DNA of 64,000 nucleotides from Limnoperna fortunei (taxonomy: Eukaryota > Mollusca > Bivalvia > Mytilida > Modiolidae): assembly GCA_944474755.1 (NCBI GenBank), contig OX104124.1, positions 40,654,636 to 40,718,635 on the forward strand, given 5' to 3'. Of the stretch, positions 50,701 through 61,640 are shown in pieces. The notes beneath the pieces were generated by a model. The model was given only the letters and a program-made list of their open reading frames with translations. It was not told where the DNA came from and made no database searches. Position numbers and translations under genes: made by a program. Numbering within the stretch: position 1 is the stretch's first letter; each line of letters opens with the position of its first letter.

Positions 50701-53700
50701 TTATACTAAAATGGTTTTTAAAATAATACTAACATTTCTATACATTGTATTTACGAAACAACGTTAATGCACTCCAAAGTTCTCTTTTGCATTTCGCATG
50801 AAACCTGCCTCTGAAGTAAACAGAAAGGTAGGAAGCATTCATTAAATACACCTTAATATGTGAACTCATTTTGAAAAAGAAAATTGAAGATGGCAATTCC
50901 CTGCATTACAATTTTGACACGTATACAGTACTTAATAAAAGTTCATGCACATATAGGTCAAACAGAAACATGCAGAACCGTTTTAGTACTATACTTTACC
51001 ATGGCAAATCTTTTTGGGATTTTGATAGATTCTCAGACGTTTAGATAGAAATGAGCAGTTCTTGTGCAATACTGTTTGCCTTGTTTACCAGAGATTCATT
51101 ACGAAATTTAACATTTCTCTTACATACATTAGATGTTATGAACTATGTTTGTACATGAAGCATGGTAAATAATACTATAGAAGTATATTTTGACTTATAT
51201 TGGCGTTTCCATTTTTATTTATAACAGCTAGATATAATAAATCAATTTAAATTCACATACGTCATCCCGGCTACAAAGAGTGACTCTATTACACAATTGA
51301 GGATCCCTCATCATGTCACACGCGTAACATATAGGACCCCTTTTGTCTGATGATGGAAGTGCTAAAATGTAATGTCACATGTGTGGCATTAATCAGTAAT
51401 TTATTAACAACTAAGGAATAATTTAAAATTGTAAAGTGTGTTAGATGCCACGCAATTTGAGTTCAGGGTGCAGCTTTTTAAAAGATAAAGTACCTAATGA
51501 AAACCCGACTTTCGAGAGGAAAAAATAGAAATTCTTGACAATTTAGGTTCAAGTCCAGCATACCTAATATATTAATTTAAATTCAAAACTATGTTATGTT
51601 GTAGGTATGTAGGTGACACAACACAAGGAGAGTAAATAAAAATAATTATACACAATCCGATGGATTACAAGTATTATTTTTTACAACCTTAAACAGTCTT
51701 TTGTTATTGACAAGCATATGTCTCTTAAGGGAAATTGATTACAGAACTTTCTAATATGTCTTAATTTTCATATCTCTGTTTTAGTGTTCATTGTTTGCAT
51801 TTTCATCTGCTTCCTATTGACGAAACAGTGAGTGACAAATTATGTTTGTAATTTCATTTAAGAAAACCACATTTTACCTCGACTTATGTAAAAGATGCGT
51901 ACTGAATAAATTATTTTTGCTAAAGAAGAGAACTATACGGATGGCAATTTATGGAAATCTTCAGTGTTAATAAATAATCAGTGTTAAATTTTTTTAGTAG
52001 AATTTATCAACTATTTTGGCTTTATTGAATACATCAAACATTTCTGTATCTGATTGTGATAAATAAAATTTGATTTTAATCCTTAAGTGTTACTTTGTAA
52101 AATATTTATCTACCGACTTTGACGCTCTAAAGCGTACATATATGTAAGCTGCGTCATATAAAACTTAAATATTCCAGTTAATGATTCTTAAGCAATGGTG
52201 CTCTGTTAATTTCTTATTGCAAAGTTTTTGCATTGGTCTTTAATTTTAGAAATAAATCGTGGCAACGCAAACACTAAATGTACATTTGTTGGTGTGTATA
52301 TATGTTTCTATGATGTCACAAATATTTCCCAGTAAACACACGAACATTACCGTATCATCTATAATGATCTTAAAGGTTTTGTCTTTTTGGCAGTTACAAA
52401 AGCAAATAAACACTTGTATACGTACATGAGGCTCCACAGCCGTCGACATTACACAGATTAGTGTTGCAACACTGATTGCAAATTTTATTTTGAAAAGAAC
52501 TTCGTCTCGTTGTCATTAATGAATCTTTACCAGAAGCTAAACATTCCTAAAACCAATATATACTCTTATACTCAATAAAGATCTAAACAATTAGTGTCTA
52601 ATTGTGGTACTTACATAAAATGACCAAAAAAAAACTCCTAAACGCACTTATATTGTTAAACCTGGTTTAACGTACGTTAAATAAACTATTGATTACATGA
52701 ATAATCGGTATCCGGTATTAGAAATAATTTATGCAACATGTGGTTTTGTGCTTTAATCTTTATTTCTTTTGTGTTTTTTTTATTAAGTTTGTAATTTCTT
52801 GTATATGCAGAAACAGTTCACATAGATGTATAAGCGCAATAGAACACATTCAACGAGTGTTGCTAATATGTTGTTTTATTAAAAACAACATGACGATAAA
52901 TGTGCTATTTTTTCTGTAAATGTCTATATTGTTTAATACCTGTTTATCTCTACATCCGGTATTGAAATAGGTTGTGTTGTCGTGTGTTACTATTTTGTCC
53001 GTAAAGCATTCCTGTAAAAAACAATCAATATACTTTAAGTTTTGCTAATATCATATTTTAATTGTAACCTTTGCTTGCTATGTCAATGTATTGGACTAAT
53101 TTGTGTAATAGAGTAAAGTAACGTGAACAATTATACATAAATTTAACATCTGCTAATAGATTTTGTTTAAATTAATATTACATTAAATGTTTCTATATTC
53201 GCGGCAAATGTAAGCAGAGTACCGTATATAATGTGTTGTAATTAAACCTTTAAACCTTTACTAACTTGAAAATAGTTTGACTTTCGTTAGTTTTAAAACC
53301 TTTGATAGTACTGTTATGCAAATATTGGAATTATAAATAACTCGGCTATTATCATCAATATTTGTTTTGCTGCTATGAACCGCAATATAAAGCATACCAT
53401 AATAGGCCATTTTGGAGTTATTTAATGTAAAATCAAATAGCGAGTCGTAATAAATAAATCCAAATTCAGTGAGAAATTAAACAAACACTAAATAATTGCT
53501 TACATAACAAGCAACACACACTATAAGCACACAAGAAACAAAACAGCAACATAAACACAACTTACCATCAAGGTTTTACCCAAGTTATCCGTTACCATAC
53601 ATTTACATGTGACTAGAATCCCCATAAAGAATGGGGATTAGGATAAACAAAGATGTATTTTAATATACATTAATATTTAATAAAGCAGGATACAACATAT

Positions 53701-54533
53701 TTACCTGAAAATGTATATTTTTAAAAAGGAGGGTACAATAGACAATACATTTTTGTAAATTTTTAAACAATCTACGATGAAAAGTTATAGCACAAAAACG
53801 CCAGTTTCTTAGAAATATTTCACCATTACATTTATGCTAAATTTACACTTAATGTAATGTACAATATTTAAGTACAATATGTGTATTTCTAGAGCGTTTA
53901 CGATACCAACCTCATGTTCTCTACATGTCACTACAGTTTGACAGTCACGTGGGAAAGCAATGCTATCACATACACTGCATGTTAGAGCGTTACCTAGAAA
54001 AAGTTTTTTCTTAATTATTAAATAAAAAATTCATGTGGCGTAAAACAACCGATTATTTAAAATTAAACCAGATCGATCTAGACTGATTTGTAAAGATGGT
54101 AGTTCTAATTACAACATGATTAAAGTTAAGCAACTCAATTATATATATATTAGTTTTATAAATACATAGGGATTTATTTACTTGAACAGATTATTTAATA
54201 TAGTACAAAAATATCATTAAATATGGATTTTGTAAAGAAACAATTAGGTTCTGTAAACACAGCAGATCGTCAATATTGTATTTCTATTTCAAATACAAAA
54301 TTAAAATTTCAATATTATTTGATGTAAACAAGGATTTGCGACAAAATAACTACAATTTATGGTGTTTCAGTTTAATTCTATACCATAATCCATCATACAT
54401 TAACGAAACACTAAAAAAAGGAAATTAATGAAAATGAAACACAGAAAAATTTCGACATTTAAATCATCGAGTACTTATATTAGAAGGGACACCATATAAG
54501 TCTACATTTATACTTGCATATTTTTGTTATTGA

Positions 54534-54605
<72 letters not shown>

Positions 54606-57600
54606 ATGAAAGAAAGAAATAAGGAAAGGACAAAAACAACATACATTCCAACACTTCGTTTGGAAGACATAAATAGGTAGAAAAGAATAGCGGGAGGCAT
54701 TTGTCTCAACAAACATTTTCATTGAGTGTCACCGTGGTCATAAAATAATAAGTTTTAGCTAATAGAAACAAATTATCAAAAACATTTTCATTTCGGCTTA
54801 TATTCATTGACACAAGTATTTCTTCTAAATTGTGTTCTTCAAATAAATGCATCGAGTAAAATAGAAACTAGTAACTTGTAGTACTGTGTAGGGATCCCAA
54901 CACAAATGTCTCCCAAAGTCGGACATAGTGGACATTTCTTGAAAGAGTATGGTACAAATAGGCGAAAATTAACAGTTGGTTGTACAATCGTAGTTCAGAC
55001 CAAACATACTCACAAAGTTACGTGCCAAACAATTTGAAGAAGTAGAATTGAATCTTTAATACCCTTTATTAAATCAAACATTTTATTACAGTAATTAAAG
55101 GTATCAAAAATTCATATAAAATTACAAATAAACCTAACATATATATTATTATTACAAACGCATTAACAATTTTAAAAATAAATATCAATATATACACATG
55201 TAAACTATAAGTCCAAATGTACATGAAAATTTTGAAGCAATGAATTTGTGCTAATGATAAATTTCCGTTTAAACCGATATAAGTCGTTAAAACCTTAACG
55301 TTTACCTGTGTATATCATACCTTCACATTAAAGTTGAATAATATAAAAGACTTTGTCCAAGTGATCAAAGTCAACATGGATTGATACACGCCAGTAAATG
55401 CTTTAATTATTAACACCTCCCAGTTTACAATATTTTAACCAGAGAGAAAACACAAATACAAATACAAATCAAATCATATCAAATCAAATAACTAACCATT
55501 AAATATTTATAAAAAGCTTGTCATTAGAAATATAGCATCAAACATTTTTATAACACCAAAAGTCTGAAAACGATAAACTTTTGTTAACAAACTTACAATA
55601 TGCAAACGCAATTTCAAAGACGTAGCGGATTCGTCACCAAAATTCCTGGAGTAGATCTGTTTGTCACCTCCGGTTCCCGGTGCTGTAGTGTCACATAGGT
55701 GGCCATCTTCGCCTGGGTGGGGATCCATTTGCTCAGCCGTCTTGGGATCCGCACCGTTTCGTCTATAGTTGCGTGTTTGTACATTTTCCCTAAACGACTG
55801 TTTCTTCCTCAATCTCATTGGCTGTCTGTTCTCTGGACACCCGATCCTGGATTTCGTGTAGCCGGCAAATGAATCTCTGGACAGCTGATTCGAGACGACA
55901 TTGGTTCAGCTGGAATCAATACCCTAAATGTACAGTTATCCTCTCAAGTAGGAGAGCTAAAGATAATCGATTTGTACCGACGTAAAGGATGTTCGGTCAG
56001 TGCTCGTCATTGTAATTCGTGACGTCTTTTACAATATCGTAAACGTAATTAAATAATTATTTAATTCTGGGGCTGGAAACAAAAATATGTTATGCATCTT
56101 CTTAACTACCACAATAAAACACATTTCTGATTGCTGATATTCACCATTACAAAAACTTGCCAGATTAAACAGCACATGAAGATTTCTCTAGGTTGTCTTT
56201 ATGAGGATATAAACATGACTTAAATCACAATAGGAAAACATTTGATTTTAAAATATAATCCAAAGGTGACAGTAACTTTTCAGTGTGGGAACTATTAACT
56301 TCTGAAAAACAAACAAAAAAATAAACCATTTTCCTGGGACATTTATTGAAAACAACGCCCTTACTTAATTCGGGGGGGGTAGTAATAATATCGTTTTAAA
56401 ATATATTGGTTAACAACAATCAATTATCAATTTCATTTTGTCTATTTTAAAAAAAAAAGTTCTAACAATTCACTCCACTTCTGGGAACAATTATGACAAA
56501 TTCTGATTCAGCTGGATACGATGTTCAGAACGAATGCTAAATTTTACTTCAGTTTGTGAATTCAGTGTACATTGAACGTGCTACGACGATTGTTGGATAC
56601 ACCTTTTAGCGACTGGTGTTATATGATACCCATCTTTTTTATCAACCAACTTACATTCTACAGTAATATAAGCGGGAAGTTTGGCATGACATAAAACATG
56701 GTTTAACCAACCGTCTCATTTCTTTTGAAATGCCTGTACCAAATCAGGACCATTGCTGTAGTTGCTGTATTATTGGTTATTGGTTCTGGAGCTTACCGGT
56801 TTCTCGGACTTTGATTTGTGGATTGTCTTTTTGACATTTTCATCGGTGTTCGATATTTTGTTATTACTCTCATTAAGGATCAAAAAATTAATTTTCCTCT
56901 TCAAACTAGTATCAGAAAGATCTTTAACTTAAGTTATATAGGCAAATACAAAATTTTCAAAATCAACAGTTTCATCAATTTAGGGGTTACTACAAAACGA
57001 TTACAGAACAAAAGTTTAAAAATGTCAACAACTGAGGTTTATCTATTCCAATTCTACATTTCCAGGCTTTAAATAAACCTTTATAAAAGCTTTGAATGTT
57101 AGGATACTGGAGATCCCCATCAAGAATCAACAATTAAACATCATAATTTCAATGAGAAACGGCAGACAAAAAAATTAAAGAAATAGTAACAAGCGTGAAT
57201 ATACATCAATTTAATTAAAAAATCACAAAGTATAGATAAAATATGAACTAAACCGTTCATTCTATTCAAGCCGATACATTTTTTTTAAAAACCCAATGTT
57301 TACTTTACCACAGAAGGTATACAAATTTATTTTGAATGACATTATAACATTATCTGTCACTACTACAAAATTTAGTAACAATGTTGATGAAGAAAGTAGA
57401 TTAATAACAAGTGTTGGTCCCCTGAGTGATCAACCGCGGGCAAATGGTTTCACCCTATCAAGTCTGACAGTTTCTAACAACAAAATACCCCAAACCCTTA
57501 TATTACTGCTTGAGACTAAGCCTACGATCATTTCTGTTTTTTTCAGTTCTGTTTTACAGTTCATCTTTGAATTACGTGCTTTTCACCTTTGAATTTGATG

Positions 57601-58497
57601 CTTTTAGATAAACATCTATGGAGAAAGACAAATGGCAACGGCTCTGTAAATGACCTTTGAAAGAGGAAATTAGTTCTTATTTTGATATTTGGCTGCGCCG
57701 AGCTGTAGTATGGACAGTTGATTTATTATTCAATGGAATTTAGATATTAGCGCTGTATTTAAAAAGAAGTTTCATACAGAATTGATAAATAAATTTATTA
57801 ATATAATTTGTTAAACTTATTTGTTATTTTTCAGCTAATTGTTCAAAGCCCAATTCTGGACTATTTTATGGGTGTTGTGAGTTTCCTTGAGTACCATTCG
57901 GGGTTTCTCAATTTGAGAAAAATTTTATCTAACACTACACCCCGAAAATTTAATGTGATATAACTGAAATTATTTCGCTCGTTTTGAGGCGTCTCTCATT
58001 ACTCAACAAAACTTGGTGCCCGAGTCAGATCAAAAAATGTTTATAGTTTCCGAAATACGCAAATAATTAAGAGGCCGTTGTCAATTATTCAAAAAGAATC
58101 CTGTGTTTAAAGAGTGTCATCATCATCTGCATAAGAGCCAACTTTTTGTATCACCAAAAAATGGGAGTCCAAGACCCGATAAAGCGTTTTTTACCTTAAT
58201 GTATGAAAATAGGGTTCCAGGCATACATCATAGAGCTAACCAGACAGGGAACAATTATTGTCGTATACTCTTTAAAATTGAAAAGGGACTATAACGAATT
58301 ATCAGTTTTAAGTAACTTATGTACATATAAATTTAAAGTAGTCATCCAAATTGAAGGGGTAATGTCTTTTTTCTTGGTCGGGGGACTCCAGATAGGATAA
58401 AAGATATTGACCATCACACACATTCTTGTATTGAGTTTAAAAACATTATTAATCGTTTCAATTGTATTGATAAGTTCCACATTATTCATCCGTACGA

Positions 58498-58560
<63 letters not shown>

Positions 58561-59187
58561 CGGTCGAGAAATGACGGTGTAGTCGCAATTTAGCCCGGGA
58601 ATTTCCTAACTAAGTTTGTCAGGGTTTCGTGGACACATGTGGAAACAGCAACTATGACTTGTGACGATGGGTACTAATATTAATCTCTAATATTTGACAA
58701 TTATTATTACCTTCTTGAAGCACCGATAGTGCCAACACTAGTAAAATACCTAAAATAAACAATGCAATACTTATTTTTATCACACAATTAGTTGAAGCAA
58801 AGTTACTAAGTTTCAATGAACTAATTTAGAATGTATAAGTGTGTGGGTTTATTTTAAAATTAGAATAACACAGACGCATATATTATTTTTTCGTAAGGTT
58901 ATTAATTCTATTTACTGCAGTGAAATGCTCAGATTTATTCCCTTAAGTTTGGTTTGTCTGAACATTCTTTTATCTAATGTTAATCGTGACCATACTTAGT
59001 CATAATACTAGAATAAACGGAACTGTGGACGCTTCAGTTACAATGTGTAGAGGTACACTACACATAGTTTTAGATAGCTTTATTATTAAACTAAATTTTA
59101 CCATTACAATGTTACCTACAGATTCAAATATAAATAGAATAACGATGTATTTAGTTTGTGTATCAACTCACCTATTCCTTTTTCCAT
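47495..59187 (-). CDS. Secreted two-domain Ly6/uPAR (LU, three-finger) protein, 8 coding exons, 256 aa
   Basis: I assembled this by eye from eight minus-strand exons: 59172-59187, 58711-58749, 53911-53993, 52940-53011, 52426-52546, 51261-51361, 50604-50675 and 47495-47761. Every intron is GT...AG, phases match at all seven junctions, and the coding total is 771 bases (257 codons with stop). Residues 1-19 form a signal peptide (hydrophobic run I5-L16). LU domain 1 is about residues 22-108 with cysteines 24, 27, 36, 42, 48, 66, 72, 93, 96, 97, 102 and 107. LU domain 2 is about 120-212 with cysteines 122, 125, 134, 140, 146, 164, 170, 198, 201, 202, 207 and 211. Both carry the family signature CCxxxLCN. 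Residues 213-256 are a mucin-like tail (21 of residues 217-256 are Thr or Ser). Possible N-glycosylation sites are N58 and N215. No C-terminal hydrophobic segment is seen, so a GPI anchor is unlikely and secretion is inferred. LU proteins bind receptors or other proteins through three loops; the ligand here is unknown. Confidence 0.85.
47501..47506 (-). terminator. AATAAA poly(A) signal overlapping the last codons of the LU gene
   Basis: The minus strand reads CAT AAT AAA GTT TAA at the end of the reading frame, so a perfect AATAAA sits inside the coding sequence, about three bases before the stop codon. If used, cleavage would leave a very short 3' untranslated region. Other AATAAA words occur on this strand about 850 bases further on (near 46640), so use of this one is inferred. 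Confidence 0.4.
48880..48955 (-). mobile_element. Dispersed repeat family A, tail fragment
   Basis: Only the tail is present: 'gattgattgattgtttgttg' followed by 'acgtccagcaagaaatattt'. It lies in intron 7 of the LU gene. Confidence 0.5.
50065..50520 (-). mobile_element. Dispersed repeat family A, long GC-rich copy
   Basis: About 450 bases, much richer in G and C than its surroundings, with 'gattgccactggcaaa', 'gtagcgggatcgaaatccct' and a further head 'agtcgccttttacgacaagc' and 'acccggatcccgcacgggg' that the other copies lack. It may be the most complete member or a composite of two elements. Two minus-strand ORFs over it do not resemble any protein known to me. It sits just outside exon 7 of the LU gene. 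Confidence 0.55.
50604..50675 (-). CDS. LU gene exon 7: middle of LU domain 2
   Basis: A 72-base, phase 0 to phase 0 exon, acceptor 'ctatttcag', donor gtaagt. It reads LCEILKTPHPTF and later KCGTKT, giving cysteines 5 and 6 with 17 residues between them, as in exon 4. Confidence 0.86.
51261..51361 (-). CDS. LU gene exon 6: linker and first part of LU domain 2
   Basis: A 101-base exon (phase 1 in, phase 0 out), acceptor 'cattttag', donor gtatgt. After a short linker (LPSSDKRGP) it reads ICYACDMMRDPQLCN and carries cysteines 1 to 4 with the same CxxC, x8, C, x5, C spacing as exon 3. Confidence 0.87.
52426..52546 (-). CDS. LU gene exon 5: end of LU domain 1 with the CCxxxLCN signature
   Basis: A 121-base exon (phase 0 in, phase 1 out), acceptor 'ggttttag', donor gtacgt. 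It starts ECLASGKD and ends with ICNQCCNTNLCN and a further GCG. The CC..LCN run is the most recognisable mark of the LU fold. The last base completes a serine codon with exon 6, so the chain goes straight on into a second domain. Confidence 0.88.
52940..53011 (-). CDS. LU gene exon 4: middle of LU domain 1
   Basis: A 72-base, phase 0 to phase 0 exon of 24 codons, acceptor 'ttttacag', donor gtatta. It begins ECFTDKIVTH and contains cysteines 5 and 6 separated by 17 residues, with an N-x-T site at residue 58. It has exactly the same length as exon 7, its counterpart in domain 2. Confidence 0.85.
53566..53612 (-). other. Possible alternative or relict first LU exon inside intron 3
   Basis: A 47-base stretch with acceptor 'attctag' and donor gtaagt, reading TCKCMVTDNLGKTLM in an open frame. 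Its phases (1 in, 0 out) equal those of exon 3, so it could replace exon 3 without breaking the frame. It would give only two of the first four LU cysteines, so it may equally be a decayed exon or chance. Confidence 0.2.
53911..53993 (-). CDS. LU gene exon 3: first part of LU domain 1
   Basis: An 83-base exon (phase 1 in, phase 0 out) with acceptor 'ttttctag' and donor gttggt. It reads NALTCSVCD at the start and carries the first four cysteines in the order CxxC, x8, C, x5, C. This is the N-terminal loop of an LU domain. Confidence 0.85.
54532..54629 (+). repeat. (GAAA)n microsatellite
   Basis: About 18 pure GAAA units with an imperfect end. The minus-strand Phe/Leu/Ser ORFs here are artefacts. 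Confidence 0.95.
55597..55909 (-). other. GC-elevated block with overlapping open frames, origin unknown
   Basis: Within an AT-rich intron this 313-base block is clearly richer in G and C. On the minus strand one frame is open for about 100 codons (basic, with REN, RRNG and PGEDG) and another starts LNQCRLESAVQRFICRLHEI, a helix-like run, then meets a stop. It is bounded by an 'attccag' acceptor and a gtaagt donor. Its length does not fit the phases of the LU gene. It could be a fragment of a mobile element's protein gene or an exon of a nested transcript. I do not recognise it. Confidence 0.3.
58503..58557 (+). repeat. (AT)n microsatellite
   Basis: About 27 AT units in intron 2 of the LU gene. 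The minus ORF rich in Tyr-Ile is an artefact. Confidence 0.95.
58590..58680. repeat. Short dispersed hairpin repeat, copy 2
   Basis: 'cccgggaatttcctaactaa' and 'tgtcagggtttcgtggacac' match the 44.9-kb copy. It lies 30 bases from exon 2 of the LU gene, on the intron side. The return arm is mutated. Confidence 0.6.
58711..58749 (-). CDS. LU gene exon 2: hydrophobic core of the signal peptide
   Basis: This 39-base exon follows a 'tttattttag' acceptor and ends at a gtaata donor. It starts and ends in phase 1 and reads ILLVLALSVLQE between two split glycine codons. The leucine-rich run is a standard signal-peptide core. It joins exon 1 and exon 3 in frame. Confidence 0.82.
59172..59187 (-). CDS. 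LU gene exon 1: start codon and first five residues
   Basis: The ATG has G at -3 and G at +4, a good context. The exon reads MEKGI plus one base and stops at a gtgagt donor. The split glycine codon is completed by exon 2. The 5' untranslated region and promoter lie above 59187 and were not resolved. Confidence 0.8.
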
Positions 59188-59728
59188 TGCTGGCAAAACA
59201 CTAAGAAGTGCCAAAAACGTAACGTGAGAGATAAAGATTGTTCGCGTTTATTACCAAGGTCAGGTAGGTCATTTAAACTTGTGAACATAATAATGAGGAT
59301 TGAAGACGTTAATTCTGAACGATTAATGCAACATTTTAGAAGTATATATTCGATTATATTGAACTCGTACTGATTAGACAATGTAAAAATACAATAGTGA
59401 ACAGCTAGCCATAGAACATTGTAAAAATATGCAGTTGACACAGCTGAACCCGCACTAATAAAGACTGAAAATACGTAGACGTCAATTCCGAACAGTTCGC
59501 CGTTAACTTGTTTATAAATATAAAGAAGACATTATTGAACTCATATAAATAAATACGAATAGACTCTAGGAACTGTTATCAAAAGACATAAAAGTGGTAC
59601 GTAGGCTACATCATTGAATGTTAAAAATTACTTCGACAATTAAAAGGCTTGAAATTTTGTGCCCAGTCTTCAGCGAGTATAAGTATGCATTGAAACAATT
59701 GCGTAACACATTTTTCAAAAAAAGAATT

Positions 59729-59922
59729 ATTATATTATAATATATTATATTATATTATATTATATTATATTATATTATATTATATTATATTATATTATAT
59801 TATATTATATTATATTATATTATATTATATTATATTATATTATATTATATTATATTATATTATATTATATTATATTATATTATATTATATTATATCATAT
59901 CATATCATATTATATCAGATAT
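59729..59922 (+). repeat. (ATATT)n pentanucleotide microsatellite
   Basis: About 190 bases of an AT-only five-base unit, ending in a few CATAT variants. It lies about 540 bases upstream of the LU gene's start codon. Confidence 0.95.
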
Positions 59923-61224
59923 AATATGCAATTCTAACTTAAATAAAAAAAGAACTTTACTGACTTAGGCCTCAAAATTTCATTCGGGACTTTTATCGAA
60001 TACATCAGCTTCCCTAGAAAAACTGCATGACTTTACATGGCCAAACAAGAAATAAAAACATTAGTTAAACTGCATACAAACAAACAAAACAATTAATGAG
60101 TTTCATAGTGATAAAAAAATATGTCATAATAATTTTTCAAAAATGTTTTAGTAATTCATATTTTGCTGGTAGCAGAAACGTTTGATATTTTTTCCTTTGT
60201 GATGTATATTAAGGCTTACTAAATATACAGTATATACCCTATATATAAGAGGGAGAATGAAAACTGGTTTGCAATCAAAATAACGTGTTTAAGTGTGGCG
60301 ATATTCATATGCATTGTAAATTATAGAAATCGGAACAGATTAAAATCTGACAATCCTCTTGGTCGAAAAATTTGTCACTTTTACAAATATAATACTTAAC
60401 AATCAGAACAAAGCATAATATATACAAACTGGTGTATTTAAAATTCATTAAAAATGGTATACACAAATGCTTATTAAATTTCATACACTTGTAATCGGTA
60501 CAAAATACTATTTCTCGTTTTTAGTATATTTTCATCGGACCCATGTAAAAAGCGATTATCAACATGTTATCCGTACCTTCCAAACATGAAAAAAGGCTCC
60601 CGGATCATAAGCCGCTGTTTTTGGTTTTAAGCACTTAATCATGTTATTCGTCAAAGCAGGAAATTTCTCAAACACATTTTTAAACGTGTTTGGTACACTT
60701 GTCTCATTAAAGTTATTCAATATATTCATAAGATATTATAAAAGGAATTGGTGGAAATGACGAGGACAGAGATAAGCAAGATTATCGATGCGGCTTACAA
60801 ATCATTAGATAATATACACGTATAAAGCATGTCTGTAAATATAAGACATAACTGGCTAAACAAACAAGGCTTCCAATGGCACAAAATCACCATATCGTGG
60901 AACCATAACAATTAATCGAACTGAAAACTAACAACCTAATAAGATTAAATATATTACAAATCACCAAGTGATGCCCTTTCGCATAATAAAAAATGTTTAG
61001 AAGAAACTGCTTATTTAACTTAAAGAGTGGGTTTCTTTGTTAGGGATCAGAATTTGTTTTAGCATTTTCACGATTTTTGTACCAATTTATGTTATTTAAA
61101 ATTCAACATCATGTTTCTAGATATCTGGATATGGAAACAATCCTAGTAACGCAACATACCTAAAACTAAAACCTAATAAAAACGCTGCGAAATTGCTTGA
61201 TCAATATTTGGGGTGTCCATTGAA
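59923..61224. other. No feature seen upstream of the LU gene
   Basis: AT-rich spacer. No ORF, and no promoter element I could defend. Confidence 0.5.
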
Positions 61225-61640
61225 ATGGAAATCCTGAGACCTTACTTGGAGGGTTCCCTGTGCTCACCCCACAGAGCAGACCATCGCGTTCTCAGTTGGG
61301 GGATAGGAGAGACCCTCTCTTTTTGGAACATTTTCAGGTAATAATTTGGAGAACCTGACCGCGGACCAAAGCGGATACCGTTCATGGAGAGTGCCAAGTC
61401 CTTGCACAATACAGAACCCATTTGTAGATTTCGAAACACAGCAGGCTCATTTTAGCCGCTACAAAAGGCTAAATTTTCCATCTCTACCAATACTCGATAC
61501 TTTTCCAGTGGCAGTCAATGTTGTGTTCCCTATGTCCCACCCATTTTTTCTGGTCCGTTCTTTTGTTAATATGTTTTCGACCTGGATACAGCCAAAACAT
61601 CGCTCGCTAGACGTAAAAGGAACATCAAATCAATCAATTA
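61225..61640 (+). mobile_element. Dispersed repeat family A, copy 7
   Basis: Opens with 'cctgtgctcaccccacagag', then 'gtagatttcgaaacacagca', 'agccgctacaaaaggctaaa', 'ttccagtggcagtcaatg' and 'cgctcgctagacgt', ending in 'aatcaatcaatta'. The ORFs on both strands are shadows. Confidence 0.55.

Larger units (their letters stand above)
53994..58710 (-). other. LU gene intron 2
   Basis: The longest intron (4.7 kb). It holds a GAAA microsatellite (54.53-54.63 kb), an unexplained GC-elevated block (55.60-55.91 kb), an AT microsatellite (58.50-58.56 kb) and a short dispersed hairpin repeat (58.59-58.68 kb). Plus-strand ORFs at 56.8-57.6 kb have no recognisable domain. Confidence 0.6.

Noticed and set aside
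54480..54722. Two minus ORFs rich in Phe, Leu and Ser
   Set aside because: Translation of the GAAA microsatellite.
55597..55909. The GC-rich block as an extra exon of the LU gene
   Set aside because: Its 313 bases would shift the frame, and the required frame has a stop; exon 2 joins exon 3 perfectly without it.
58289..58588. Minus ORF of 99 residues
   Set aside because: Runs through the AT microsatellite (Tyr-Ile repeats) and has no domain.
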